Source: Streptomyces sp. cf386 (lineage in GTDB: Bacteria > Actinomycetota > Actinomycetes > Streptomycetales > Streptomycetaceae). From it: a DNA stretch of 64,000 bases. Under the pieces are notes generated by a model, which saw only the letters and a list, made by a program, of their open reading frames with translations, had not been told where the DNA came from and searched no databases. Below are positions 51,977 to 60,837 of this stretch, one piece after another. Position 1 is the first letter of the stretch; every line of letters begins with the position of its first letter. The DNA lies in NCBI RefSeq assembly GCF_900103585.1, contig NZ_FNHV01000026.1, positions 1 through 64,000 on the forward strand, read 5' to 3'. The translations under genes and the position numbers were made by a program.

Positions 51977-53218
51977 CTACGACGTCAGCGCACCCAGCGG
52001 ATCGTCCAGCACCGGCTGCCAGGCCAACTCGGCCGCGCCGACCAGGCTGTTGTGGTCGAGCGTGCACGCGAGGATCGGTACGCCGCCGCTCTGGCCCCAC
52101 AGGCTGCGGTCGGCGACGACGGCGCGCAGGCGTTCGGGGTCGGCGTCGAGGAGGGTGCGGTGGAGGCCGCCGAGGATGATGCGGTCCGGGTTGAGGATGT
52201 TGACCAGGCCGGCGAGGCCGAGGCCGAGGCGGTCGATGAGGGCCTCGGTGGCGATGCGGATCGCCGGGTCGTCGTACTGGGTGCGGATCAGGTCGATGGC
52301 CTGCTGGAGCAGGGACACCTCCGGGCCGGGCTCGCGGCCGGCCGCCGTGAGGAACGCCAGCGGGTCGGCCTCGACGTCCAGGCAGCCCCGGCTGCCGCAG
52401 TGGCAGGGTCTGCCCTCGGGGTTCACGGTGAGGTGGCCGACCTCCAGGGCCAGGCCCGAACTGCCGGTGTGCAGGCGGCCGTCCAGCACGAGCGCGCCGC
52501 CGACACCCCGGTGCCCGGTGGCCACGCACAGCAGGTCGCGCGAGCCGCGCCCCGCGCCGTGCCGGTGCTCGGCGAGCGCGGCGAGGTTGACGTCGTTGCC
52601 GGTGAACGCCGGTCCGGTGATCCCGGCCGCGCGCACGCACTCCGTGAAGATACGGCGGACGGGCGCGCCCACGGGCCAGGCGAGGTGCAAGGGGTTGAGC
52701 GCCAGGCCGTCGGGTTCCGCGACCGCCGAGGGGACGGCCAGGCCCGCGCCGACGCAGCGTCGGCCCGTCGTGTGCAGCAGCTCGGCGCCCGCCTCGACCA
52801 CCGAGCCGAGCACTTTCGCCGGGTCGGCGTCGACCGTCTCGCAGCCGGGCGCGGTGGCGACGATACGGCCGCCGAGGCCGACCAGCGCCGCCCGGAAACC
52901 GTCGGCGTGGACCTGCGCGGCGAGGACGACCGGCCCGTCCTCGGCGACCGACAGCCGGTGCGAGGGCCGCCCCTGCGAACCGGCGGCGGCGCCGGGCCGG
53001 GCGTCGACCTTGATCAGCCCGAGCGCCTCCAGCTCGGCGGCGACCGCGCCGGCCGTGGCCCGGGTCACGCCGAGTTCGGCGGTCAGGACGGCACGCGTGG
53101 GCGCGCGCCCGGTGTGCACGAGCTCCAACGCGGGCCCGAGCGCGCCGCGCCCCCGGTCCAACCGCGTCCTCGAGGTGGTCCCTTCCCCCGCCGGCCGGGG
53201 GTCCGCCTTGCCGCTCAT
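51977..53218 (-). CDS. ROK-family transcriptional regulator
   Basis: 413 residues. An N-terminal HTH (APTRAVLTAELGVTRATAGA) is followed by a ROK domain (about 90-400). The sugar-binding segment is FTGNDVNLAALAEHRHGAGR, and the zinc-binding motif is GRPCHCGSRGCLDVEA. NagC/XylR-type ROK regulators sense sugars or sugar phosphates. The variant LDVEA in place of the usual LEAYA is notable but not disabling. No sugar gene is directly adjacent; the RpiB-type isomerase is 124 bp downstream on the same strand. Confidence 0.92.
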   Translation of the reverse strand: MSGKADPRPAGEGTTSRTRLDRGRGALGPALELVHTGRAPTRAVLTAELGVTRATAGAVAAELEALGLIKVDARPGAAAGSQGRPSHRLSVAEDGPVVLAAQVHADGFRAALVGLGGRIVATAPGCETVDADPAKVLGSVVEAGAELLHTTGRRCVGAGLAVPSAVAEPDGLALNPLHLAWPVGAPVRRIFTECVRAAGITGPAFTGNDVNLAALAEHRHGAGRGSRDLLCVATGHRGVGGALVLDGRLHTGSSGLALEVGHLTVNPEGRPCHCGSRGCLDVEADPLAFLTAAGREPGPEVSLLQQAIDLIRTQYDDPAIRIATEALIDRLGLGLAGLVNILNPDRIILGGLHRTLLDADPERLRAVVADRSLWGQSGGVPILACTLDHNSLVGAAELAWQPVLDDPLGALTS

Positions 53219-53254
53219 GAGGGCGAGTCTCCCATGATCCGCAGCTGTGGCGGC

Positions 53255-53899
53255 CTACAGGCCGCTCACTCTGAGCGTGATGTTCAACCGCCCGGTCAGC
53301 CCCAACTCAGGGGGTGCGCTGCCCGGCTGCACCTTCGGCACCCCGTGGTAGGCGAGCCGCGAGGGGCCGCCGAACACGAACAGGTCGCCGCTGCGCAGCT
53401 CGACGTCCGTGTACGGCCGCGCCCGGGTCTCGGTGTTACCGAAGCGGAAGACGCAGGTGTCGCCGAGGCTCAGGGACACCACCGGCGCTTCCGACTTCTC
53501 GTCGCTGTCGCGGTGCATGCCCATGCGGGCGTCGGCGTCGTAGAAGTTGATCAGTGCGATGTCGTACGCCGCCGCCCCCGGTGCGTCCAGTGCGTCCCGC
53601 ACCGCGCGGCGGCCCAGCTCGTCGAGCCACTCGGGGAAGGGTTTCACCGGGGCGCCGTCGCCGTCGACGACCGTGCGGGCGTATGCGTACGGGTACCAGT
53701 GCCAGCCGAGGCAGACCTGCCGGGCGGTCATCGTGCCGCCGCCCGGGGTGCGGACGGTGCGCAGGCCGGCCGGTGGGAGCGCCCACGCCCGGCAGGCCGC
53801 CAGCAGCTCGCGCTGGCGCTCCGCGTCCAGCCAGTCGGGCACATGCACCGCGCCCGGCGCGACCTCCGTACGCTCCCGGGGGAACAGCTCGGCGTCCAT
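53255..53899 (-). CDS. AlkB-like 2-oxoglutarate/Fe(II) dioxygenase
   Basis: 214 residues from the ATG at 53899. The double-stranded beta-helix has the HxD iron ligands in MGMHRDSDEKSEAPVVSLSL, the distal histidine in RLAYHGVPKV and the oxoglutarate arginines in RLNITLRVSGL. It starts LFPRERTEVAPGAVHVPDWL. AlkB proteins remove methyl groups from 1-meA and 3-meC in nucleic acids. It is divergent from the rRNA-type methyltransferase gene with a 72-bp space. Its stop lies in a small hairpin (53250-53265). Confidence 0.9.
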   Translation of the reverse strand: MDAELFPRERTEVAPGAVHVPDWLDAERQRELLAACRAWALPPAGLRTVRTPGGGTMTARQVCLGWHWYPYAYARTVVDGDGAPVKPFPEWLDELGRRAVRDALDAPGAAAYDIALINFYDADARMGMHRDSDEKSEAPVVSLSLGDTCVFRFGNTETRARPYTDVELRSGDLFVFGGPSRLAYHGVPKVQPGSAPPELGLTGRLNITLRVSGL

Positions 53900-53971
53900 G
53901 CCCCCATCCTCCCGCACCGGTCGTGAGCTGCGGCTCGGCCGGCCGCCGGGGTCGCTTAGCCTTGACGCACG

Positions 53972-55117
53972 ATGAACGACCGTATGACGACGCCCTGGGG
54001 CGAGCTCGCGCTGACCCGTTTCCCCGAGGACCCGCGTGACAGGCTGCGCGCCTGGGACGCCTCCGACGAGTACCTCCTCAGGCACCTGGCGGAGCAGGAG
54101 ATCCCGCTGTCCGGGACGGTCGTGGTCCTCGGTGACCGCTGGGGCGCCCTGGTCACGGCCCTCGCGGAGCACCGGCCGACGCAGATCACGGACTCCTGCA
54201 TCGCCCAGGAGGCGACCCGGGCCAACCTCGCCCGGCTCGGCGTCGAGCCCGGCGCCGCCCGGCTGCTGACCACGCAGGACACACCACCGGACCGTATCGA
54301 CGTGCTGCTCGTGCGGGTGCCGAAGAGCCTGGCGCTGCTTGAGGACCAGCTGCTGCGGCTGGCGCCCTCCGTACACGAGGGCACGGTGGTCGTCGGCACG
54401 GGCATGGTGAAGGAGATCCACACCTCGACGCTCCAGCTGTTCGAGCGGATCCTCGGCCCGACCCGCACCTCGCTCGCGGAGAAGAAGGCCCGGCTGATCT
54501 TCTGCACGCCCGAGCCGTCGCGGACACGGCCCGCGAACCCGTGGCCGTACACCTACCGGCTCCCCGACGGCATCGGCGCCGTCTCGGGGCGCACGGTCGT
54601 CAATCACGCCGGTGTCTTCTGCGCCGACCGGCTCGACATCGGGACGCGGTTCCTCCTCGGGCATCTGCCGGACGTCAAGGGGCCCCAGCGGGTGGTGGAC
54701 CTCGGGTGCGGCAACGGCGTCGTCGGTACGGCGGTGGCGCTGGCGAACCCGGAGGCCGAGGTACTGTTCGTGGACGAGTCGTTCCAGGCCGTGGCGTCGG
54801 CGGAGGCGACGTACCGGGCGAACGGGGTGCCGGGACACGCCGAGTTCCGGGTCGGGGACGGGATGGCGGGCGTACCGGCCGGGAGTGTCGACCTCGTGCT
54901 CAACAATCCGCCGTTCCACTCCCACCAGGCGACCACCGACGCGACGGCCTGGCGGATGTTCACCGGGGCGCGGCGCGCGCTCCGGCCGGGCGGTGAGCTG
55001 TGGGTGATCGGCAATCGGCATCTCGGCTATCACGTGAAGCTGCGGCGGCTGTTCGGCAACAGTCAACTCGTCGCCAGTGACCGGAAGTTCGTGGTGCTGA
55101 GAGCCGTCAAGAAGTAG
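53972..55117 (+). CDS. RsmC/RlmG-type N2-guanine rRNA methyltransferase
   Basis: 381 residues with two Rossmann-like halves. The N-terminal half (about 1-190) is degenerate. The C-terminal half (about 215-380) has the SAM motif VVDLGCGNGVVGTAVALANP and the catalytic NPPFH in VLNNPPFHSHQATTDATAWR. This is the arrangement of RsmC and RlmG (23S G1835 N2-methyltransferase in E. coli). RlmG is the closer fit by length. The end overlaps the convergent methyltransferase gene by 11 bp. Confidence 0.85.
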   Translation: MNDRMTTPWGELALTRFPEDPRDRLRAWDASDEYLLRHLAEQEIPLSGTVVVLGDRWGALVTALAEHRPTQITDSCIAQEATRANLARLGVEPGAARLLTTQDTPPDRIDVLLVRVPKSLALLEDQLLRLAPSVHEGTVVVGTGMVKEIHTSTLQLFERILGPTRTSLAEKKARLIFCTPEPSRTRPANPWPYTYRLPDGIGAVSGRTVVNHAGVFCADRLDIGTRFLLGHLPDVKGPQRVVDLGCGNGVVGTAVALANPEAEVLFVDESFQAVASAEATYRANGVPGHAEFRVGDGMAGVPAGSVDLVLNNPPFHSHQATTDATAWRMFTGARRALRPGGELWVIGNRHLGYHVKLRRLFGNSQLVASDRKFVVLRAVKK

Positions 55118-55961
55118 CGGTGGGGGCCGGGTCCCCGACGCGGTAGCGGTTCAGACGGTACGACTCGATCTCGCGACGCCGGATCACCGCCATGGCCCGC
55201 AGCAGCAGCCGTACGGAGAGGGGTACGGCGCTGCGGACGGGGCCGGCGAAGTCGGCGAAGGTGCGTGACTCGGCGAGCTGGACGTCCGGGCGCCAGGACT
55301 CGACCTCCCCGGGGTCGTCGCAGCTCCAGCGCATGCGCGCGGCCATCTTGGCGAGGACGTCATGGCTGTCCTGCCGGTCGACCATGTGGCCGCTCGCGGT
55401 CTCCAGGGCCAGCTCGGCTCCGGGCAGCCGGTCGGCGACGAGGTCGAACACCGAGCGGACCCGGTCCTCGTCGAGGTAGATCAGGACGGCCTCGGCGGCG
55501 AGGAAGTACGGCCCCGGGCTCGCGCGTACCGCCTCGGCCCAGGCTGGGTCGGTGACGGAGGCGGCGAGGGTGCGCCTGCGGTCGGTGTCCTGGAAGAAGG
55601 TGCGGCGCAGGGTGATGACGTCGGGCAGGTCGAGATCGAACCAGTGGACCGTGCCGTTGTCCAGGCGTTCGAACCGGGTGTTGAGGCCGGTGCCGATCTC
55701 CACGACCGTGCCGGCCGGATGGCGGCGCAGGAAGTCGGCCACCCAGGCGTCGAACTGGAGGGTGCGCAGGGTGGCGCCGATCAGGCTCTTCGCCCCGTCG
55801 AAGCGCGAGAAGTCGTAGTCGAGGGAGTCGACCATCTCCACGGCCTTCGGGTCGTGGATCAGTCCGTTGCGCTTGCGTGTCTGCACCGCCCGCCCGTAGA
55901 GCGGGATGAGCAACGTCTCCTGGATCTCGCCCAGTTCAGGCACGCGCTTCGACTTAGGCAT
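55107..55961 (-). CDS. TcmP/PPM1-type O-methyltransferase-like protein
   Basis: 284 residues of the leucine-carboxyl-methyltransferase-like family. The SAM site is VVEIGTGLNTRFERLDNGTV followed by HWFDLDLPDVITLRRTFF, and FLAAEAVLIYLDEDRVRSVF is typical. The family includes TcmP, a polyketide O-methyltransferase, and many Streptomyces enzymes of unknown substrate. The ATG overlaps a palindrome (TTAGGCATACCTAA), so binding there would block translation or transcription start. The substrate is not indicated by neighbours. Confidence 0.85.
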   Translation of the reverse strand: MPKSKRVPELGEIQETLLIPLYGRAVQTRKRNGLIHDPKAVEMVDSLDYDFSRFDGAKSLIGATLRTLQFDAWVADFLRRHPAGTVVEIGTGLNTRFERLDNGTVHWFDLDLPDVITLRRTFFQDTDRRRTLAASVTDPAWAEAVRASPGPYFLAAEAVLIYLDEDRVRSVFDLVADRLPGAELALETASGHMVDRQDSHDVLAKMAARMRWSCDDPGEVESWRPDVQLAESRTFADFAGPVRSAVPLSVRLLLRAMAVIRRREIESYRLNRYRVGDPAPTATS

Positions 55962-55973
55962 ACCTAAGTATGC
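55953..55973. promoter_or_regulatory. nested palindromes over a methyltransferase start
   Basis: CTTAGG-CATA-CCTAAG (55953-55968) and GCATAC-CTAA-GTATGC (55958-55973) are two perfect overlapping inverted repeats covering the ATG of the minus-strand gene. The TTAGG/CCTAA arms resemble iron-box half sites, though the spacing is shorter than in an IdeR/DmdR box. Confidence 0.45.
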
Positions 55974-55988
55974 ACACGGTGCGTTCGG

Positions 55989-56843
55989 TCAGGGAGCCCT
56001 CAGGACCCCGATGATGTCGGCCACCGCCCGCACCATCGCCTCCCGTCCCACGCTCAGGTACTTGCGTGAGTCGACGGCCTCGGGGTGGGCGGCGAGGAAG
56101 TCGCGGATCGCCGCCGTCATGGCGATGTTGAGGGCCGTGCCGACGTTGACCTTGGCGATGCCGCCCGCGACCGCCGCCGTCAGTTCGTCGTCGGGGACGC
56201 CCGAGGAACCGTGCAGGACCAGGGGCACCTCCAGGGTGGCGGCGAGGCGCTTGAGGAGGTCGTGGTCGAGGGTGGCGGTGCGGGTGGTCATGGCGTGCGA
56301 GCTGCCGATGGCCACCGCAAGGGCGTCGACGCCGGAGTCGCTGACGAAGGCGTGGGCCTCGGCGGGGTCGGTGCGGGCTCCGGGGGCGTGGGCGTCGAGG
56401 GGTGGCTCGCCGTTCTTGCCGCCCAGGCGCCCCAACTCGGCCTCGATCCAAAGACCTTGGGCATGCGCCCAGTCGACGGCCGCCTTCGTCGCGGCGAGGT
56501 TGTCCGCGTACGGCAGTCTGGCCGCGTCGTACATCACCGAGCTGAAACCGGCGTCCGGCGCCTGGCGCAACAGGTCGTCGCTCTGGATGTGGTCGAGGTG
56601 CAGTGCGACGGGGACGGCGGCGCGTTCGGCGGCTGCGACGGCAGCGCGGGCCAGCGGCAGGAGCCGTCCGTAGCGGAACTTGACGGCGTTCTCGCTGACT
56701 TGGAGGACGACCGGTGAACTCACCGACTCGGCACCGGCGATGACCGCCTCGATGTGCTCCAGGGTGATGACGTTGAAGGCGGCGACGGCGGAGCGGACTG
56801 CGGCGGCGTCGGCGATGAGCTCGCCGGTGGTCACGAGAGGCAC
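55989..56843 (-). CDS. class II fructose/tagatose-bisphosphate aldolase-family protein
   Basis: 284 residues. The zinc ligands and catalytic region are visible in VALHLDHIQSDDL, WIEAELGRLGG and LAVAIGSSHAM, and LVLHGSSGVPDDELTAAVAG with GIAKVNVGTALNIAMTAAIR closes the barrel. This is the KbaY/GatY type that splits tagatose-1,6-bisphosphate. It follows the SIS isomerase gene by 84 bp on the same strand; together they point to galactosamine or tagatose breakdown. Confidence 0.88.
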   Translation of the reverse strand: MPLVTTGELIADAAAVRSAVAAFNVITLEHIEAVIAGAESVSSPVVLQVSENAVKFRYGRLLPLARAAVAAAERAAVPVALHLDHIQSDDLLRQAPDAGFSSVMYDAARLPYADNLAATKAAVDWAHAQGLWIEAELGRLGGKNGEPPLDAHAPGARTDPAEAHAFVSDSGVDALAVAIGSSHAMTTRTATLDHDLLKRLAATLEVPLVLHGSSGVPDDELTAAVAGGIAKVNVGTALNIAMTAAIRDFLAAHPEAVDSRKYLSVGREAMVRAVADIIGVLRAP

Positions 56844-56927
56844 GGCCTGTCCTTTCTCGGCACGTCAGGGGCGCACCGGCGGGCGAGGGGACGTCATGGC
56901 GAAGGCTCGCCATGGGCAGGGGCTCCG

Positions 56928-57809
56928 TCAGGGGGCGAGGATCACCGAGCGGGTGAGGTGACGCGGCCGGTCCGGATCGAGCCCTCGGGCGGCGGCGACG
57001 GCGACGGCGAGCCGCTGGGCGCGGACCAGTTCGGCGAGGGGGTCGAGGCGGCCCTCGACCCACAACCCGCCCGTGGAACGCACCTGTTCCGCCAGCCCTT
57101 CGGGCGCCTCGCCGAACATCCAGGTCGCGGTGCCGTTCGTGGTGATGCTGATCGGGCCGTGCCGGTACTCCATCGCCGGGTAGGCCTCGGTCCAGGACAG
57201 GGACGCCTCGCGCATCTTCAGCCCGGCTTCGTTGGCCAGTCCCACGGTCCAGCCGCGGCCCAGGAAGGTGAACTGCCCGCATTCCACGAGCCCTTCGGGC
57301 AGTTCGGCGGCGAGCGCGACGCGGGCGTCGGCCACGGCCGCGTCGGTGTGCAGGCCGAGGTGGGCGCGGAGCAGGGTGAGGGCGGTGGTCGCGAACCGGG
57401 TCTGGACGACGGACCGTTCGTCCGCGTAGTCGAGGACGACGATGTCGTGCGCTGCCGCCATGACGGGCGTGTTCGGGTCGGCGGTGATCGCCGCGGTGCG
57501 GGTGCGTCCCTTCAACCGGCCCAGCAGGTCGAGGACTTCGGTGGTGGTGCCGGAGCGGGTGAGGGCGAGGACACGGTCGTACGTCCGCCCGTGCGGGAAC
57601 TCCGATGCGGCGAAGGCGTCCGTCTCCCCCTGGCCCGCCCCCTCGCGCAGTGCGGCGATCGCCTGCGCCATGAAGTACGACGTCCCGCAACCGACGACCG
57701 CGACCCGCTCCCGCGGCGCCGGCAGCACCCCGCCGAGGCCGACCGCCTCCGCCGCGGCGCGCGTCCAGCACTCGGGCTGACTGTTGAGCTCGTCCTCGAC
57801 ATGCGTCAT
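56928..57809 (-). CDS. SIS-domain sugar isomerase/deaminase (AgaS-like)
   Basis: 293 residues from the ATG at 57809 (frame open to 57848). Two SIS domains: the first with VAVVGCGTSYFMAQAIAALR and LALTRSGTTTEVLDLLGRLK, the second with FLGRGWTVGLANEAGLKMRE and AYPAMEYRHGPISITT. This is the glucosamine/galactosamine-phosphate isomerase fold (GlmS C-terminus, AgaS, FrlB). With a KbaY-type aldolase and a DeoR regulator it fits conversion of galactosamine-6-phosphate to tagatose-6-phosphate. A separate 6-phosphofructokinase-type kinase would be needed and is not seen here. Confidence 0.85.
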   Translation of the reverse strand: MTHVEDELNSQPECWTRAAAEAVGLGGVLPAPRERVAVVGCGTSYFMAQAIAALREGAGQGETDAFAASEFPHGRTYDRVLALTRSGTTTEVLDLLGRLKGRTRTAAITADPNTPVMAAAHDIVVLDYADERSVVQTRFATTALTLLRAHLGLHTDAAVADARVALAAELPEGLVECGQFTFLGRGWTVGLANEAGLKMREASLSWTEAYPAMEYRHGPISITTNGTATWMFGEAPEGLAEQVRSTGGLWVEGRLDPLAELVRAQRLAVAVAAARGLDPDRPRHLTRSVILAP

Positions 57810-57857
57810 GCCGCCACCGTCCCGGCTTCCACTGAGCCTCATACTCATTCAAGGCAT

Positions 57858-57901
57858 GCTTGTTCTTGCAAGATATAGCCATCTTTCGAGCAGAATCAAG
57901 C
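57858..57901. promoter_or_regulatory. imperfect 44-bp dyad in the SIS/DeoR divergent promoter
   Basis: GCTTG (57858-57862) and CAAGC (57897-57901) bound an interrupted inverted repeat with inner arms AAGAT (57870-57874) and ATCTT (57881-57885), in an AT-richer patch between the two divergent genes. It is the natural place for the DeoR protein encoded at 57957 to bind. Confidence 0.45.
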
Positions 57902-57956
57902 AATCGGGCGGAAGAGCGTGCGCTAAGGTCGCCGGAGACAGAGGAATGGAGGGCGG

Positions 57957-58736
57957 ATGTCGCGCGATGCCCGCTGGAAGGCGCTGCTGGAGCTGCTCGT
58001 CGAGCGGGGCCGGCTGGACGTCGAGGAGGCAGCCGCCGAGCTGGAGGTCTCCGCCGCCACGATCCGCCGCGACTTCGACCAGCTCGCCGAGCAGCAGATG
58101 CTGGTCCGCACCCGGGGCGGCGCCGTCGTGCACGGGGTGTCGTACGAACTGCCGCTGCGCTACAAGACCGCCCGGCACGCCTCCGAGAAGCAGCGCATCG
58201 CCAAGGCGGTGGCCGACCTCATCGCGCCCGGCGAGGCGGTGGGCCTGACCGGCGGCACGACGACCACCGAGGTGGCACGCGCCCTGGCGGTGCGCAGCGA
58301 CCTGGTGTCCGGCTCGCCCGCCCTGACCGTCGTCACGAACGCGCTGAACATCGCCAATGAGCTGGCCGTGCGCCCCCAGTTCAAGATCGTGGTCACCGGC
58401 GGCGTCGCGCGCCCGCAGTCGTACGAGCTCATCGGGCCGCTCGCGGACGGGGTGCTGGCCCAGATCACGATCGATGTGGCGGTGCTCGGCGTCGTCGCCC
58501 TCGACGCCACGCACGGCGCCGCCGCGCACGACGAGGCGGAGGCGGCGATCAACCGGCTGCTGTGCGAGCGCGCCGAGCGGGTGATCGTGGCGGCGGACTC
58601 CAGCAAGCTGGGCCAGCGGGCGTTCGCCCGGATCTGCGCGACCGACGCGGTGGACACCCTGGTCACGGACACGGCGGCCCCGGCGGAGACGGTGCGGCGC
58701 TTCGAGGAGGCGGGGCTGCAGGTCATCACGGTCTGA
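57957..58736 (+). CDS. DeoR/GlpR-family regulator (AgaR-like)
   Basis: 259 residues. The HTH is RLDVEEAAAELEVSAATIRR followed by DFDQLAEQQMLVRTRGGAVV. The effector domain has GLTGGTTTTEVARALAVRSD and VDVAVLGVVALDATHGAAAH-type segments and a C-terminal VAADSSKLGQRAFARI. It responds to a sugar phosphate. It is divergent from the SIS isomerase and aldolase genes and most likely represses them. The ATG is preceded by GGAGGG. Confidence 0.92.
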   Translation: MSRDARWKALLELLVERGRLDVEEAAAELEVSAATIRRDFDQLAEQQMLVRTRGGAVVHGVSYELPLRYKTARHASEKQRIAKAVADLIAPGEAVGLTGGTTTTEVARALAVRSDLVSGSPALTVVTNALNIANELAVRPQFKIVVTGGVARPQSYELIGPLADGVLAQITIDVAVLGVVALDATHGAAAHDEAEAAINRLLCERAERVIVAADSSKLGQRAFARICATDAVDTLVTDTAAPAETVRRFEEAGLQVITV

Positions 58737-58924
58737 CCGACCCCGGGCTCCGATCACGGCCCCATTCCCGCGCCGCCTCCCGTCAGCGGCTTGCCCTCGC
58801 GCCCGTCCCCCGGCCGGCGCACTGTTCCCGTCACCGGCCCGGCCCCGGATCCCGATCCCGGCCCCCGTCCGCCCGATTCCACCTACGCTGGGAGCGAGGC
58901 GCATGGCGGGCCAGGGAGGCTGCG

Positions 58925-60760
58925 ATGAGCACGACACCGATCGACCACGACGGTACGGCGGCGTCGCGGTATGTGCCGATCGCCGAGCACGGGCTGATCG
59001 GCGACCTGCGCAGTGTGGCCCTGGTCGGGACGGACGGCACGATCGACTGGTACTGCTGCTCGGCCTTCGACGCGCCGAGCGTCTTCGCGGCCATCCTGGA
59101 CGCGGAGCGGGGCGGCTGCTTCGAGCTGGCGGCCGCGGTACCGGCGAAGACCAAGCAGTTCTACTTCCCCGACACGAACGTCCTGATCACCCGGTTCTTC
59201 ACCGAGGACGGCGTCGGCGAGGTGCAGGACTTCATGCCGGTCGACGGCGACTCGGTCGAGGCGGAACGCCACCGGCTGATCCGGCGCGTGGTGTGTGTGC
59301 GCGGGTCCATCCCGTTCCGGACGCGGGTGGCACCGCGCTTCGAGTACGGTGCTCAGCCGCACACCGTGCGCATGGTCGGGGAGGTCGCCGTCTTCGAGTC
59401 CGAGAAGCTCTCGCTCGGACTGACCTCCACCGTGCCGCTGGAGGTCGACGACCTGGACGCGTACGCCGAGTTCAAGCTCTCCCAGGGCGAGTCGGCGGTG
59501 TTCGCGCTGGACCAGGTCGGCGGCGATGTGACCCCGCGCCGGTGCGCGCGCTCCGAGGCCGAGGCGCAGTTGCACAGCACCGTCGAGTACTGGCGGCAGT
59601 GGCTGTCCGCCTCCAAGTACCGTGGCCGTTGGCGGGAGATGGTGCATCGCTCGGCCCTCACCCTGAAGCTGCTCACCTACGCGCCCACCGGCGCCATCGT
59701 GGCCGCGCCGACGACGAGCCTGCCCGAGGAGATCGGCGGCGAGCGCAACTGGGACTACCGGTACGTGTGGATCCGGGACGCCGCCTTCTGCGTGTACGCA
59801 CTGCTGCGGCTGGGCTTCACCAGCGAGGCCGAGGCGTTCATGCAGTTCCTGACCCGGCACGTCAGCCGGGGCGACGGCTGCCACTCCGGACCGCTGCAGA
59901 TCATGTACGGCATCGACGGCCGCGCCGACCTGACCGAACGCGAACTCGACCACCTGGAGGGACACCTCGGTTCCGCCCCGGTGCGAGTCGGCAACGCCGC
60001 CGCCGACCAGCTCCAGCTGGACATCTACGGCGCGCTGATCGACTCGATCTACCTCTACGACAAGTGGGCGCAGCCGATCTCCAGCGACCAGTGGGACGAC
60101 GTGTGCGCGCTCGTGGACTGGGTGTGCGAGCACTGGGACCAGCCCGACGAGGGCATCTGGGAGACCCGCGGTGGCCGCAAGAACTTCCTGTACTCCCGGC
60201 TGATGTGCTGGGTCGCGATCGAGCGGGCCATCCGCCTGGCCAACCGGCGCGGCCTGCCCGCCGATCTGCCGCGCTGGCAACAGTGCAGGGACACCATCTA
60301 CCGGCGGATCATGAAGCGCGGCTGGTCCGAGACGCGGCAGGCCTTCGTCCAGCACGAGGACGGCGACGTGCTCGACGCGGCCGTACTGATGATGCCGTTG
60401 GCGAAGTTCATCGCGCCGACCGACCCCAAGTGGCTGTCCACCCTGGACGCGCTCACCCAGGAGCTGGTGTCCGACTCACTGGTCTACCGCTACGACCCGA
60501 TGGCGAGCCCCGACGGACTGCGCGGCGACGAGGGCACGTTCTCGATCTGCTCGTTCTGGTACGTCGAGGCCATGGTCCGGGCCGGCCGGATCGACGAGGC
60601 GCGGCTCGCCTTCGAGAAGATGCTGACGTACGCCAATCATCTGGGCCTGTACGCCGAGGAGATCAGCCATACCGGCGAGCAACAGGGCAACTTCCCGCAG
60701 GCGTTCACGCATCTCGCGCTGATCAGTGCGGCCTTCAATCTGGACCGCGCCCTGGGGTGA
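58925..60760 (+). CDS. glycoside hydrolase family 15 protein (glucoamylase/trehalase type)
   Basis: 611 residues. The N-terminal beta-sandwich domain starts YVPIAEHGLIGDLRSVALVG and TDGTIDWYCCSAFDAPSVFA. The (alpha/alpha)6 catalytic barrel has SLPEEIGGERNWDYRYVWIR with the general-acid region, and the end has EEISHTGEQQGNFPQAFTHL with the candidate catalytic base glutamate. No signal peptide, so it acts in the cytoplasm. Mycobacterial relatives are trehalases, others cleave maltose or dextrins. The gene stands alone 188 bp after the DeoR gene; the gap shows nothing distinct. Confidence 0.92.
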   Translation: MSTTPIDHDGTAASRYVPIAEHGLIGDLRSVALVGTDGTIDWYCCSAFDAPSVFAAILDAERGGCFELAAAVPAKTKQFYFPDTNVLITRFFTEDGVGEVQDFMPVDGDSVEAERHRLIRRVVCVRGSIPFRTRVAPRFEYGAQPHTVRMVGEVAVFESEKLSLGLTSTVPLEVDDLDAYAEFKLSQGESAVFALDQVGGDVTPRRCARSEAEAQLHSTVEYWRQWLSASKYRGRWREMVHRSALTLKLLTYAPTGAIVAAPTTSLPEEIGGERNWDYRYVWIRDAAFCVYALLRLGFTSEAEAFMQFLTRHVSRGDGCHSGPLQIMYGIDGRADLTERELDHLEGHLGSAPVRVGNAAADQLQLDIYGALIDSIYLYDKWAQPISSDQWDDVCALVDWVCEHWDQPDEGIWETRGGRKNFLYSRLMCWVAIERAIRLANRRGLPADLPRWQQCRDTIYRRIMKRGWSETRQAFVQHEDGDVLDAAVLMMPLAKFIAPTDPKWLSTLDALTQELVSDSLVYRYDPMASPDGLRGDEGTFSICSFWYVEAMVRAGRIDEARLAFEKMLTYANHLGLYAEEISHTGEQQGNFPQAFTHLALISAAFNLDRALG

Positions 60761-60797
60761 GGCGAGTTCACAGGATTCACGGGCGAGACAATCGAAC

Positions 60798-60816
60798 TTA
60801 GGTGAGGCTAACCTAA
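60798..60816. promoter_or_regulatory. iron box (IdeR/DmdR site) upstream of the isochorismatase-like gene
   Basis: TTAGGTGAGGCTAACCTAA matches the DmdR1/IdeR consensus nearly base for base and is a dyad. It lies 22 bp before the gene start, where bound repressor-Fe2+ would block transcription in iron-rich conditions. Confidence 0.9.
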
Positions 60817-60837
60817 ACAGGGGCGCGGCGGAGCCGC

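Noticed and set aside
51432..53237. 601-codon open frame on the plus strand opposite the ROK regulator
   Set aside because: Serine/arginine/proline-rich shadow. The ROK frame has a full HTH and zinc motif.
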